Translations under genes and position numbers: made by a program
Notes under the pieces: generated by a model
Told to the model about the DNA's origin: nothing
Database searches by the model: none
What the model saw: the letters and a program-made list of their open reading frames with translations, nothing else
Shown here: positions 1-12,600 of the stretch, piece by piece
How the letters are laid out: the number at the start of each line of letters is the position of its first letter
Position numbering within the stretch: the stretch's first letter is position 1
Assembly (NCBI GenBank): GCA_914767715.1
Contig: OU612069.1
Coordinates: 16,551,387-16,615,386, forward strand
Source: Membranipora membranacea
Taxonomy: Eukaryota; Bryozoa; Gymnolaemata; Cheilostomatida; Membraniporidae
Length of the DNA: 64,000 nt
Direction: 5' to 3'

Positions 1-152
1 ACATAGTATCTGTGAGCAGAAAATAAAACAGAGGTGGCTATCTCTTAGTAGTCATTCGATGATCATATTATTGTTAGCATCATATTCTTCAGATTGCAAG
101 GTTTTGTCTTCCTTGCAAACCCGAACAATTTATAGTGGACTGATCATCTTCA

Positions 153-616
153 TTAAACCACTGCTGACACAGCTGGGCTTCGCCCAGCAGAGCTACCAGT
201 GAAAAGTTTATATAGAGAGTTGTGGCATCAAAACATCTAGTTTTGCATGGAGTTATATGAGTTATAATATATGAGCTCTCAAAAAGTAAGGAGTATCTTC
301 TTCCCCAGCCATCCGCCATTAGTGATGACAAAAGTTGACCCTGACCAATCAGGTGCCTTTAAAATCTAGCTGAGATCCATCGCTAATAAAGTTGTTAGAT
401 CTCAGCTAGATTTTAAAGGGACCTGATTGGTCAGGGTCAACTTTTGTCATCACTGTTGGCGGGTGGCTGGGGAAGAAGATACTCCTTACTTTTTGAGAGC
501 TCATATAACTCCATGCAAAGCTGCTGGCTAGATGTTTTTCATGCCACAACTCTCTATTTAAATTTTTCACTGATGGCTCTGCTGGGCAAGGCCAAGCTGT
601 GTCAGCAGTGGTTTAA
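153..616. repeat. Foldback (long inverted repeat) element
   Basis: The left arm at about 153-377 is the reverse complement of the right arm at about 398-616, with a loop of about 20 bp. The innermost arm ends are GATCTCAGCTAGATTTTAAA and its complement. The outer ends are TTAAACCACTGCTGACAC and its complement. The two similar reading frames that face away from each other here are products of the palindrome, not genes. It looks like a MITE or foldback transposon, but no clear target-site duplication was identified, so the family is unknown. Confidence 0.8.
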
Positions 617-1576
617 ACACTCGAAATACATGTTTGAGTTGCTGACGGTGAATATCTATAATATAATCATATCAAGGACTATAGATAATATATCCGTAGT
701 CTCTGATCATATTACATATATAATATTGCTGTCTGTCAGGGTTAACAATGAAGGACACTGATGTGCCTGCAAAGGAAGTGTTTTATAGTGGCGATTAGGT
801 TTCCAAGTCATTAGTGGCACTCTTCAACCAGTGACAGTCGTAACCCAGCGTGAAGCATATCTGCTATCATGGCTGGAGCTGCAGTGCCGACGCTGAACAA
901 CGGTGCTTTTAAATCCTTCGAGAGAAGACAGTTTGCAACAAAAAAAACCTCATTGACAGACATATAAAGTATGAAAGATTCAATATGTTGTTCTTAGGGA
1001 ATGGGAGACACCCTAGCTTTATTGATTGTTAGCGTAGAATAAAAGTCAGGGAGATACCTAACATGATATTCTTGTTGAGCACTAAATTAGTTCAGATGAT
1101 TGGTACCCCAAATGCAGGAATAAATTTCTAGCAGTTAGGTCTTGCGAATTGTCATGCCTTCTTTAATAGGGCAATGTCAGGAGTTGTCCTACTCTATAGG
1201 GGGCTGAACAGATAAGATGATGAATTTCGACATGGGGGTAGCTCACACTTAGTGGTATGGCAGTCAGCGCAATAAAGATAGAAACAAAATATTGCCCATA
1301 TTTCATAAACCTAACAAATAAACCTGCCTGTATGTGACTAGCTGGGAGAGTGAGAATTTATCTTTGATAGGAAGACTATCTATAGCCCTGGTGAGAGGTT
1401 TACACAGATGTAGCTTGTTTATCTAAAAGTAGAACAAAGATTGTTCATAACTCCGTACATACAATAATGTACAGTATCAGGAAGCACTGGACAAGTAAAA
1501 TTATAATAGACTAATAGCCTCAAATTGATGTATGATGGGACTGCAGAAACTACGTACATGAAACTGTCATGCCTGT
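617..1576. other. No gene recognised
   Basis: AT-rich sequence between the foldback element and a dispersed repeat. No exon, RNA gene or element was recognised on either strand. If PCID2 continues past the left edge, this is intron sequence of that gene. Confidence 0.5.
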
Positions 1577-1942
1577 CATTCTGCGCATGCTCAGCTCTGG
1601 GCATGAGCTGATCTCTGCAAAATTGAGTCTCGAAATTCCGAAGCCATCTGATTGGCTACCTGGTCCGGATGACATACTCCCCAAAGCTTGCGGATTTGTT
1701 ATTAATAGTTACCCTCTCTTGTCATTATTAGCTGATTTTGATTGACAGTTTATGCAGGGGATATCCCATTTCCCCTTCCAAAGTTGCAATCAGAACCCAA
1801 ACTAAACTCATTGTTCTTGCACATGGGCAAATTCAAGTCACGCATGATGCATACTAAGCCTTACGACACGTGCTTTGTGGTAATGATAGCCTAGTTTATC
1901 AGTGATCTACATGCCCAGTCAGATCAGGAGAGTCAGTATGCA
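1577..1942 (+). repeat. Dispersed repeat, copy 1
   Basis: About 365 bp from CATTCTGCGCATGCTCAGCT to GAGAGTCAGTATGCA that recurs in the same orientation at about 58803-59168, colinear along its length with small indels and substitutions. It contains no coding sequence and no clear terminal inverted repeats. It is an interspersed repeat of unknown class. Confidence 0.8.
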
Positions 1943-2302
1943 TGCCTGTAGGGAAACAGTCTACGCGCTCAGACTGCAAATATAGTATAGACCACTTGTG
2001 ATACCCTGTTATCAAAGGTGCCGCTATCTAGACAAAATCCCGAGTCTAAACAATTAGACTTGAGACTATGTAGACATATATATGTAGCCCATCAGCTTGT
2101 GTCAATAATTTGTATATTACATATACAGATGATTAGAGACTATGAAATGTGTAAAAATGTAGCATTGCTTGTTATCCACTTTCATATGAGATATCTGGAA
2201 GAAAATGGCATCATATATACATGTATAGAAAAGTAATTCATCAATTTTGACCAATTACATATCTCGACTCAACTGTGATGGGTATAGTTTGAGTATGCTT
2301 AC

Positions 2303-5300
2303 CCTGAAGTAAATCTTGAAGAGCTGGTTTACAAGATTCAACATTCCCCACTTTTTAGAGTTTGCTGGTGCAGATCGGCTGTAAAAAACAAACAAAGTTA
2401 TGTATGTAATCATCTAAACTGAATTTACAAGATATTGAAGTTATCCTACATCAGTTAGGTTTAAATCGCTAGCAAATTGGGAAAATTAGAGTATACTATC
2501 AGGGACAGCCATAGACATAAAAATGCTGTGTATATTCATGGGGTAAGCTATATTATCTATATTTGAAGTTGTCTATACTTGAAGCTACCTTTCTATGCTT
2601 GCTATATAGGCCTAATCCTCAGCCAATATTGATATCAGCTGCCTGCTATATATATTTGATTCTACCCAAACATTGATATTCAATAAGTTTGATGATCAGC
2701 CTGTTAACAGGTAGAGTAGGTTAAGTAAACATAGATGAAAAACCAATTACAACCGATGCCAATACCCAAATACCTGATGCACTGACGATTAGACCCAATT
2801 TAAATCAGTGCCTTCATACTACCAATTCAAAGAAATATTGTAACAGTGACTTCTTACCATGTCGGGCTGGAACAAGTTGGATCCAGTTTACCAGCATACT
2901 TGCTCTCCCTCCACTAGTCACCCCAGTGGCTGGCGGGGTGACGAGTGGAGGGGGAGCAACTCCGAATGCAGATAACTGGATAAGACTTTGTCTAACCAAT
3001 GAGGGAGTTCATTGGTCTAATGTCTGGCAATTGATGCTCCATCCAGCAGGTATCATATTTTATCTGCACTAAGGTTGTAAAACTGACCTGTCACTAGCAC
3101 AAACCCTGAAGCAGGCCATCAGACCATCAGCTGCTTTCTCCAACATCTCACCTTTCTTAGATGTGTGAAACTTACGAGCTCTCTGTGTCTCTGCCTGAAA
3201 GATACAGATTAAATTAAACTTTATTTAATAGAAATATAAAATTCATCTGATTCATCTGATTCAATGCCAATGGAATTTAATGCACTCTGTCAATTTCATT
3301 TGCAGAATGATTCATAGTATCCAATATCACCGGTATGGCCATATATATCCATGTGTTGGCGAAAGATGCTATGGCCTTCCCCTCAGCATACTTTAGGCTA
3401 TGATCTATTGACATGTACACTGAAAGCTTGTTTTATAAAGCTATGTGGGAGTGGGAGTGTAATTCAGGTAAACTTATAAAAATACTGAAGATGAAGATCA
3501 AGCTTTATTAATTTTGCAGGGATTGAGGTGCCCTGCTTCTATGGGTGCACGGATATATCAGAATAGGGGAAGCATATCAGTTTGAGATAACTATTATCAA
3601 CATCGGTTTGACGCACAAAGGAGTAGTTTTCCATTGTTGATAGACTTGGAATGATCCGTTGGTCAAAAAGCCCAGAAATGATATAACTGAGGAAATTTCA
3701 TATAACAGCATCATAATCAGGCAATGATTCATTTCACAGCAGGTATGAGCACTCACCGACAAGGCAAATAGCCTGAGATCGATACACAGAACGAACATGA
3801 TAGGTAGAGCCCAGTTCTCATCTTTCATCGCCTGCATAGCCTTCGAGAATGCTGTCACAGCCGCTGCCTGACATCCGAAAGCTTCAATAAAGTTGTGATT
3901 ACTAACCGCCCATAAAGCTCTAAAAATTAAAATGAAAACACTCGCATGAGAATGTAACTCCAAATAATGACAACTTCATAAAAAAAAAGCCAGGAGCAGC
4001 CAAGTTACTACATCTATGAATGAGTGAGCAATTCTTCGCAGTAACTTATAAAATTGCCAGAAGGAACAGGTCTAAGTAGTATGACAGCAGTTGCATATGA
4101 TTGAAACCCAGGCACTCTCAGCCATATTGAGACCTGATGTAAATAGTATTATAGTTGAGTGCAGAATCTGCTAATCTGTGAACCAATTTTATCGGGCAAA
4201 CAGTATGTCAAATCAAGTTTATCTCAGTGTATTTCTAAGCGAAATCCTCCAAACCAGTCCCACCCCTTGTCAATGTGTTGTCACTGATTGGCTGTTGTGT
4301 GGGTATGAGAGCCAATGCCAGGTCACTGAATGTACCCGTCGACATATAGTGAATGTAAAACTGAGTACTTTCACTTCATCTTGATAGGTACTTTCTAACC
4401 AGTAGCAACAGGCTTTGCTCTAACAACCCTCAGCCAATCAAAGCCCAGCCCAAACCCTCCTCACAAGACACAAAATGAAGCAAACTATGTTGATATATGA
4501 TTTAATTTCTGACTAAGCAACAGACAGAGATATTCACAGAGTAAATATTTAGCCTGACCTTATGTGAGCAGCTACTATCTCATCCCAGGGCTGTCTGAGG
4601 ATCTGTTCACATTTCTGTTCAGGATTCTGTAGCTGTAGTCGAGGGTTGTTGATGTGTGGATGTTTGAACGATAGCAAAGGCTAAAGAAACAGAAAAGATT
4701 AGAGAATTAGCGAACCGGAGAACTAGCAGGCTCTATGCTGATAAATTGTCTCATGGTGCAAGCTAAACAACGCTGCATTTTGCAGCCTTGCTTTAATTTC
4801 AAGTTTGCAAGCTATTAGATTGCGACAGATCAAGGAGTTTGAAACTGTCTGTAGCTCCCTGGACAGATAGCTATAGGATGGCTGCATGCGCCATTGCCAA
4901 ATATTTCACTTGGGATTGCATTACATTGTCATGAACTTGTGTGCCATTCTGCTCATTCCGTTTCAGTCCACCGCTGTAACCCTTATTATAACAGTCTGTT
5001 CGCATTAGGTAATCGGGTGCTAAGAGCAACCATTTAGTGATATTGTTGTTAATGTAATGCTTCCAACATTGACCTGGGATATTATTTACGGCTTGGTAGT
5101 TCAGATGTGAAGGAATAAGAAATTGAACTCAGTTATTAGTAAGACATATTTACCGCTAGATTTAGTCCATCTCGGTCATCAAGGCAATCAGAAACCTACA
5201 GAGACGAACAATAACAAGCGTTAAATCGGTTACCTAGGTCTAGGTCCTCGATTCTAATAGACATCTCTTTTTGGTGAATTTCAAGGTAGATCTTTATGAT

Positions 5301-5508
5301 ATAATCTTCTCTTGCATGACATTCACCTTAAATTAAAGCAATGGGAAAAACAGCAAGGAGCTTGAAAATATGTCTCTTTCAAGATTGTTCAGCCCAAATC
5401 ATTAATGAATGAATGAAAAGGTAAGATCGCCAGAGTCAAAGTTTGCGATCGACTATAATACAGGTAACTTACATGAGAAAGGTAGGAGTTCAGTGTGGTG
5501 TGCGCCAT
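2303..5508 (-). CDS. PCID2: PCID2 (TREX-2 complex PCI-domain subunit), 5' part
   Basis: Six minus-strand coding exons were found by eye: 5508-5473 ([15 protein letters not shown]), 5195-5154, 4680-4559, 3919-3757, 3194-3088 and 2378-2303. All have GT donors and AG acceptors and their phases agree, giving about 182 codons. Family landmarks appear in the right order: [64 protein letters not shown] and [21 protein letters not shown]2 (yeast Thp1) is a PCI-domain protein that works with GANP, DSS1, ENY2 and centrin in the TREX-2 complex, linking transcription to mRNA export at the nuclear pore. The frame is clean, so the copy looks functional. The winged-helix PCI half, from the [14 protein letters not shown]-like segment onward, was not found between 1 and 2300 and probably lies left of the window. 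Assignment is by remembered family resemblance and is strong. Confidence 0.92.
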
Positions 5509-6611
5509 GCTTCAACCTGTCGTCCAATGTGGTTCAGATTCTTCCACTGCTCTTCCTGTGCAATTCGATCTGCAATCACACATAGGGCTTTTTATATATA
5601 GAATAATGATGGGCAAGTTATTTACATTGTAATCCAGAGGTCTACTGCAAAACAAGGTAGCTGGCAATGTTAGACTAGATCAAAAGTTAGTCTGATTTCG
5701 CAATAAACCCTGTGTTTGGCAGTAGGCTAAGGGTTAACTCCTTGCAAAAAATTCCCTCAAATTTCTCATTCTCCCTTCCAATAAGACAGATTACCTGAAT
5801 CACGCGTGAGCAGTGCATTTCTGCAGCATCATGAAATCATGGGGGGGGGGGGGGCTGATCGCCAGGATCCTTTTGCATAACCTTTAGGTTCAGGGAAAAG
5901 GACCTAATAACTGAATAGGCTTGTACTTGAGATAATGCTGAGTGGTAGTAAAACCGTGTGTTAGGTCTTCATAGGAGAGAGAGCGAGGGGAAGGAAGTGA
6001 CATCGATTGATGATCGTCCCATATGCCCGACGGATGGTATAAGTGAGCAATTGGTATCGGATTGTACATGTCTGTAGTGCCCCTGAGCACAAATCAATTA
6101 CAACAAATAATCATAACCTAGCAGCGTCACTCAGCAATGAACAACAATGAAGGTACAGCCGTCACTCCTTTCATTGCTCATTGCTGCTTGGCACTGCTAG
6201 GTTTGCAACCTGAAAAAACTAACTTAATCCTTCAAGTTTAAAGGTCAAGTTCATTACAGAAAGGTAAGTTGGAAAGAATGTAAATTGTAAATGTAGAGAA
6301 ATAAGAGTTGTGGACTCACTGACACTAATCAAAGATCTCAAAATCAATTGAATTACGTTTCTGTATCAACTTGATAAATAAAATCCTGCAGAATAATGAT
6401 AACTTACATCACTTACATCAACTTGCATCAAAGACGACATCACGCTAGACCACCTAGGGGGGCGTAAGGGGTGTGCCTCAGTTTTGGGACATAACTACAT
6501 AAGGTTTGGACATGGTTCCAGAATACCATCCCATGGGTAGGGCGTTTGGGTTCAGAGCGGGTACAAGTACCCATTCAGTAGGGCATCAGTAGTATTGTCC
6601 TCTGATTGTCC
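5509..6611. other. Upstream region of PCID2, no gene
   Basis: Holds the presumed PCID2 promoter, which cannot be read as a specific motif, and a run of G at 5841-5854. No exon with convincing splice sites or family resemblance was seen. Confidence 0.5.
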
Positions 6612-7153
6612 TTAGATACTCACATCCCTTATTGTCCGGGGCAGAAAACAGTTCCCTGTGGCAGCGATAGAGCGTGGCTCGTTCCGTGTTTGTGATCTTA
6701 TCGAGACTGTAGTATGGGGCTGGTTTATTATTTCATCGTAGGATGTGCAGAGTGCAGGGTGTGCCTTCTCTCTTGACAGTACCTTATTTAGGAGCTTTAC
6801 CCTGGAGTTCTTCCGCCGAATATCTAGCTGTTCCAGCTGCAATTTCTCCTTTGCTTCCGTAACAGCCCTCCTCCCTTTCAATCCACAGATCATTCTCACA
6901 CCTTGGTTTTGCACAATCTCGAGTGCCTCAATCTCCCTCTTTGTGGAAGGATCCCAGGCACAGGAACCATATTCCAGATGAGGAAGGCAGAGACGAGAGA
7001 CTTGTATGCAATCAGTCTGGCTCTCTCCGGTGCCCAGTAGAGTAGTGAGCTCGTCTGATCATCCCAATCTGCTTTCTGGCGCTGCAGATTATAATATAAG
7101 TTTGAGCAAGGAGCAACTCCTTGGTTTGAGATCAACAACAACGACCACAGCAA
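6612..7153 (-). pseudogene. Non-LTR retrotransposon (LINE) ORF2 C-terminal fragment
   Basis: Two overlapping minus-strand frames, 7153-6896 and 6914-6612, together give a LINE-type polyprotein tail: ERARLIAYKSLV, then GVRMICGLKGRRAVTEAKEK, LDIRRKNSRVKLLNKVLS, HPALCTSYDEI and FLPRTIRDVSI. This matches the region downstream of the reverse transcriptase in endonuclease-RT LINEs, where ...ARL.AYKSLV...R.I.GL.GR.SVTEA... and a final FLPRTIRDWN-like motif are usual. A frameshift near 6945 separates the parts, and no RT catalytic core is present, so this is a dead, truncated copy. Confidence 0.75.
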
Positions 7154-7886
7154 AATAAAAACTCCAGGGGGCGGTCAAACATTGCCAAAGTACGGGCTTC
7201 GTGAGTAGACCTGCCTATGGATCAAGTCAGTTCCATTCATTTCATTCAGAATCAAAATAATGCAGCAGAGAAACAACATGCTTACTACTATTTGGAAGAA
7301 TGGAAGCTGTGAACCTAAATAGGGAGTTCATTGCTCCCAATCTAAGTTGTAATATTGGCCCCCAGCCACAGCAGGGAGTTCCATATTTTCTGCCCACAGG
7401 AAAGGTCGAAATATTATGATAATTCATTAGAGTTGTGCCATCATTCATAGAAAGAAAAGTTTTTTTTCCACATAATTTCTGAATAAATGTGCTAGTTTGG
7501 CTCACTCAGGGAATTCCGTAGTTCGTAATCCATAATTGATTTGAGGAGAGGGATATAGAGCCCATATTGGATTTATAGCCTGCGTTCCCAACACAAGAGC
7601 AGTGCCAAAGTGAAACTGCTATACAGAATACAACCACTAACTGATATTGGGCACATCTTTTCCTTGTACAAATTGGGTATTTGTTGATTAGCTGTGGTTT
7701 TGGTCATACATACAGTATCTGATTGAGTGAAGAGGGCACATCGCCATAGCTGGGGTTGTATGAAGATAGTCTTCAAAGGTATGTTAGTACTGACTATTGC
7801 ATGTAGTGGGAGAGGAACTATTATTTTTAATAATTCACCACCACCAGGCCTTCCCATCTGGACTAGGTTGGTATTACTATTACTAG

Positions 7887-7971
7887 TCACTGGTGCCAGT
7901 TCAATGGTTAAGGGCCCCAGTTGTCTGGGCCTCGACCACTGGAGCACTCAACCAATGGACTTGCACCAACT
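7887..7971. repeat. Hairpin element, family A, copy 1
   Basis: Arms of about 30 bp: TGGTGCCAGTTCAATGGT on the left pairs with ACCAATGGACTTGCACCA on the right. The loop is GC-rich. A related hairpin with the same TTGGTGCAAGTCCAATGG core lies at 9315-9398. It is probably a small foldback MITE. Confidence 0.6.
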
Positions 7972-9314
7972 ACAGAAGGCCTGTGCTGTTAATATTAAGA
8001 GTCCACTATACAACATTACAAGGCCTACTACTAGGGAAGGCACAACAATGGTTCATAATGTGTTGGCAATCAATCAAAGCCAACACATTAGGCCTATTGG
8101 TTAATATAATGGCCTACAAGAAAATTGATTCAACAGACAACTGATCAGTATCATCATGCAAGTATTACTAAATTTTCATGCCTTTCCAGGTTGAAGTTAG
8201 CTTCATTGTGAATGACCGATGATCATTCGACCGTTGGGCTAACTTGAATGGATTTAGGAAAGGCCTGTTTGCACCTCCATCTGATGTCTGTGGATCAGCC
8301 CTAGATGGAGGGTAGATAGCAGATAGTTGGAGTCCATCTACTCTTACACCTTCTTTGCATTCACTCTGCGCTTTTAGTTTGATATGGAAACTGGGATGCT
8401 GAGGGCATTATGAAATTTTATGCTGTTCTAACTAAATGGGCCCTAAAAATTGTTGCTGGCGACTGGTGTTGTAAAACGTGTAGGCCTACTATAATACATG
8501 TCCCGTATAGCAGGTGCCACACTTCGCACAACAAGCTTGAGTGTTGGATTGGGCTAAGTACCTAGAACTAGAATATCCCTTAGCACGTAACATGACCTTC
8601 ACCAACAAACCCTCTACTATGAATATTTGATGAAACTGGCTACTACCCAAACAGAAAAGAACTTTTGCTGCAATGCATTTAAATATCAAACAAACAAGAA
8701 ATTCATACAAAGTCTCTCTCCTATTAGTAGAAAGACTCTCTTGTTCAGTTTTAAGGGCTCTGCCGTCAGGGATGACTATAGATTTGGCAAGACAACTACT
8801 TGTTGCTTCACAATAATACTATATGAGCTATGAGGTGCATCTTGCCTTATCTTAGTAAGCTCGTGTTGTTGTAATTGTCAAATCAATACAAAAAAGGGGC
8901 TTCATAATAAAGTATGAACGGTGCATCGGATTGAGAACCTGAAATACATCTCACACACATCATGAGCATCATGTAGGTCTAACCCTTTATGCCTTTATGA
9001 TGAATTTTTTATGACAAAGTGCCCTGCGTAAGTCACATTTTTCACTCATGACACTTGAATTATATTATACTCGTGACTGCACAATATAAATTCAGTATCT
9101 CAATTTGGCTAATGCATCCTCTCCCACCCTCCCTGGCTAGAGTATAGTCTCTGTCCTGACAATGTCTTTGAACATAAAATAATTTAGGATGAGGACTAGA
9201 ATATGTTTTTTTGCTTTATACTCTTATTAGGCTACGATAATTGGGGACATAATAGACATACTTGGTGAAAAGTTCTGGCATGCTTATAGAATTGCATTCT
9301 CTATTTCCATGGAT

Positions 9315-9398
9315 AAATCCACAGGCCGTCTGTGGTTGGTGCAAGTCCAATGGTCACTGGGGCACTCGACCACTGGACTTGCGCCAGCGACAGAAGGT
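9315..9398. repeat. Hairpin element, family A, copy 2
   Basis: Inverted repeat GTCTGTGGTTGGTGCAAG...CTTGCGCCAGCGACAGAA around a short loop. The arm sequence is shared with the hairpin at 7887-7971, so the two are members of one small palindromic repeat family. Confidence 0.6.
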
Positions 9399-9622
9399 TT
9401 GTTGTTAAATTGATGGTAGCCAACTCTATAAATGTGTAGGCCTATCAGAGCAATCTTAATTTGCCTTGCTGAAAATCTTTGTGTCCTTTTATCGATATCT
9501 TCCTCTCTTTCAGGTTCAATGACCAATGGGCCTACTGGGCCTATGTTGTTGAGTGAGTAATGTATGAATGGTGAGAAGAGGGTGATACATTACATACTTT
9601 ACACACTTAGAGGAGGTTAATC

Positions 9623-12600
9623 ATGGAGCAGCCTTCACATTCCCAGGTATGCCATTGTCTGACTTGTCCTCAAAACTTTATCTGTACATGGAAATTTTGT
9701 ATACACTTTATTTGCTGCTAATGAGAACATGCGACATCTAGATGAAAAGTATACTAATAATGATGATTGCAATAAGAGGTTTATAAAGGTCTAAAAAAGT
9801 CTGGTCAGGTTTTCCAAAAACAAATCTTTAGGTTATTGCATTTACATGTAGCTTTAAAGTGATGATTTGCTGAGATGAGCCGTTTTTGCTGTTTGGAATG
9901 GATTTGTCTGATAACCTGGCACTATGCCTGTTGCACAAAGAATAAATTCAGTACGAATAGCTGTGTGTCTAACCTCAACAGAATTTTTTCATCAAGATAT
10001 TTCTAGAAAATTGTTGGCGATAGTGCCCTCCCCCTCCTTCCCCTCATAGGGAATGTTAATCAACTACATGTATCTAGTGAAACAGCGTGTGGAGACAAAG
10101 GCCTAGGCATAATAATGCAATAGAAATTACAAGTTTTGTCACTTCAAGGGTGTAAAATTCACTTCTTCAAATAGAGAAATTCGATCCAAAAATATTCTTC
10201 GTCTCTGAAGTCATTAAAGGTCGCCCTCGCGGAGGTTCAACATCTTTTATTACATCATGTGATCGTCTCTGATGAGACAAGTTTCACTTTTACTCTGTTG
10301 TCAATCTTGATTTTAGTCTATGAAGTGCTGGAAAATATCAGCAAAACTGATTGAAACCCCTGCATTGATGTTAAATGTACCCAAGGTGACAGATACAGAT
10401 CAAACCATAGAGTAACCATAGACAAAACAAACACACCTGTGTAACAGTCAAATTTCCAAGTAGTGAATTTCCAAAGCTGTAATATGAAGCACTTATGAAT
10501 CATCACTGTTTAACATTGCATTCAATTTTAATAGCTTGATATATATCACAGAGTAAGGATAAGCAGAGGGGACACTTCAATGATCGCTATAGTGCTTGCG
10601 GTTTTTATCCACTGGGGGAAATTCATCAATCAGGCCACCTGCCAATTTCAGAATATATATAAGTTACAGTGGAGTTTTGTCATGCAGACATAGCCACCTT
10701 TGACAGGTCATAATTTATTCTGTATTTATCCTAAAGACTGATTTCTAACTTTTCTGAAATGCCCAATCTTCGAGCTATACACCATATTATTGTCATTTTT
10801 TGCTAGGATACATAGGCTACGAGTAATCCAGGTTTTTAAAATGAGTTTTATCATATAGATTTACATAGGGCTTAGGTCAATGCACGGACATTCCTAATTT
10901 TGATGACCAGCCGTCTATCAATTGTCACATGTAAATCTATATGACAAAACTCATTTCAAAAACCTGGATTACTCTTAGCCTATGAATCCTAGCAAAAAAT
11001 GACAATAATATGGTGTATAGCTTGAAGCTTGGACATTCCAGCAAAGTTGGAAACCAGTCTTTAGGATAAATACAGAATGAATTATGGCCCATCAAAGGTA
11101 GGGATGTCTGCAAGAAAAATGCCATTATAACATATAGAGATAATGAGTTTTTGGCATCCAGCTGTGCACAATTTTCCCCCAGTGAATCAAAAACCGCAGG
11201 CACTATAACTATCATTGAACTGACCCCTCTGTATATCCTTACTCTTTGTATATATCCTCACACTGTGTTGATATCAAGTTTGATAGTCAGTGATTTTTGG
11301 TGAAAACTGTTTACAATAAATATTGCCAGCAAAAACCACAATCCCACTTGAATGTGTTACCCAGTATGAGTAGTCAGCCTCAGATGTCTGATATATCAAT
11401 CTATTTCTGTTACTTCCTGGTAAGGTACTATTATTCTGGATCTCAGATTTGTAAACTGTCAAGTACACTGTGGTAATTAAAAACCAACGCTAGTGCCAAA
11501 TAAAATAACATCACGATAAATTGTATTCAAAGGTGCCGGTGGGAATCGATTAGCAGGAAACTATTTGCTTTGTTTAAATTGTAATTTTACAACGGAACAG
11601 GCCCATACCAATAAGTGATAATTATGGTCTATTCGGACAATTTTTTTTATATGGGTTGGTTGCAACTTGAGGTTGTTCCAGTCTGAGATGTATTACATTG
11701 TGAGATCTAACACATGTTTCCAATGAAGCTTCAAATTAGACTAGCATCACATTGGACTGCCTTTTTTTGTTAGCCCATTCACAAAAATTCATTAGCAGAA
11801 GGTATTTCTATGAATACATATTCTAAAGCCTTTTATGCTATCGGAATGCAAACAGAAAAAAAACGTGTTGCGCCAACACACTGATAAAAACAGTGTGTTA
11901 GTATCATCGGAAGCATGTTAGACGGTTTTCTTTTCTTTGCATTCATCTGACTTGTAATAGCCTGAGTGAAATCAGGAAATACTTTGATAACAACTGTGAC
12001 AAACTTTTTGGTGACATGACACTAAGATAATTATGGTCACTCAGAGCACAAAAGTCTAGTTTGATACGAAGCAGCTTATTGACGATTCTTGTGTTTATTC
12101 TTGTGCCCTACCTGTCTTGTGACCACGATCTCATCGGGATATGTCCTAGAACCGATAATCTGTTTTTTGTTAACCAGGGTGCTTCTTTTTTCCTTTATTA
12201 CCAATTCCCCTTATCATGAGGCCAAAAATTGTTGGCCCCCAGGCTTAATAGCTTGACCTCCACTGTGTACAAGTGACAGTAAGGCCCATAAACTCTAGAT
12301 AAGGCAGAATGTTTGACATTTGAAGGCAAGTTATGAAATTAAGGATTGGCTTGGTTAATTGACCATTGTCAGCTTGAGGAAGTTGATATTAAAATGTCTG
12401 AAAACCACTGATGTGGTATAGGGCTAGTAAAGATACTTTCAAATGACTAGTAGTATTTAATTTCTCATCAGTGACAAAGAAAGTATACTCAGGCTTTGGA
12501 GGTGATCATAGATATATAGCTGTATCTTTTATCTATGGAGCGGATATAGTGACACCTTACCTAACAACAATATCAATGTTCAAAGTTTATAGTTATAAGT

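Larger units (their letters stand above)
7154..9622. other. Intergenic, no gene recognised
   Basis: Sequence between the LINE relic and the first coding exon of the kinase-like gene. It holds two related hairpin elements (7887-7971 and 9315-9398) and a short hairpin at about 8056-8094 (arms ATGTGTTGGC/GCCAACACAT). The short open frames here look like noise. Confidence 0.5.

Noticed and set aside
1419-1604. Short minus-strand open frame
   Set aside because: Checked as a possible 3' exon of PCID2. It has no resemblance to the expected [14 protein letters not shown] segment.
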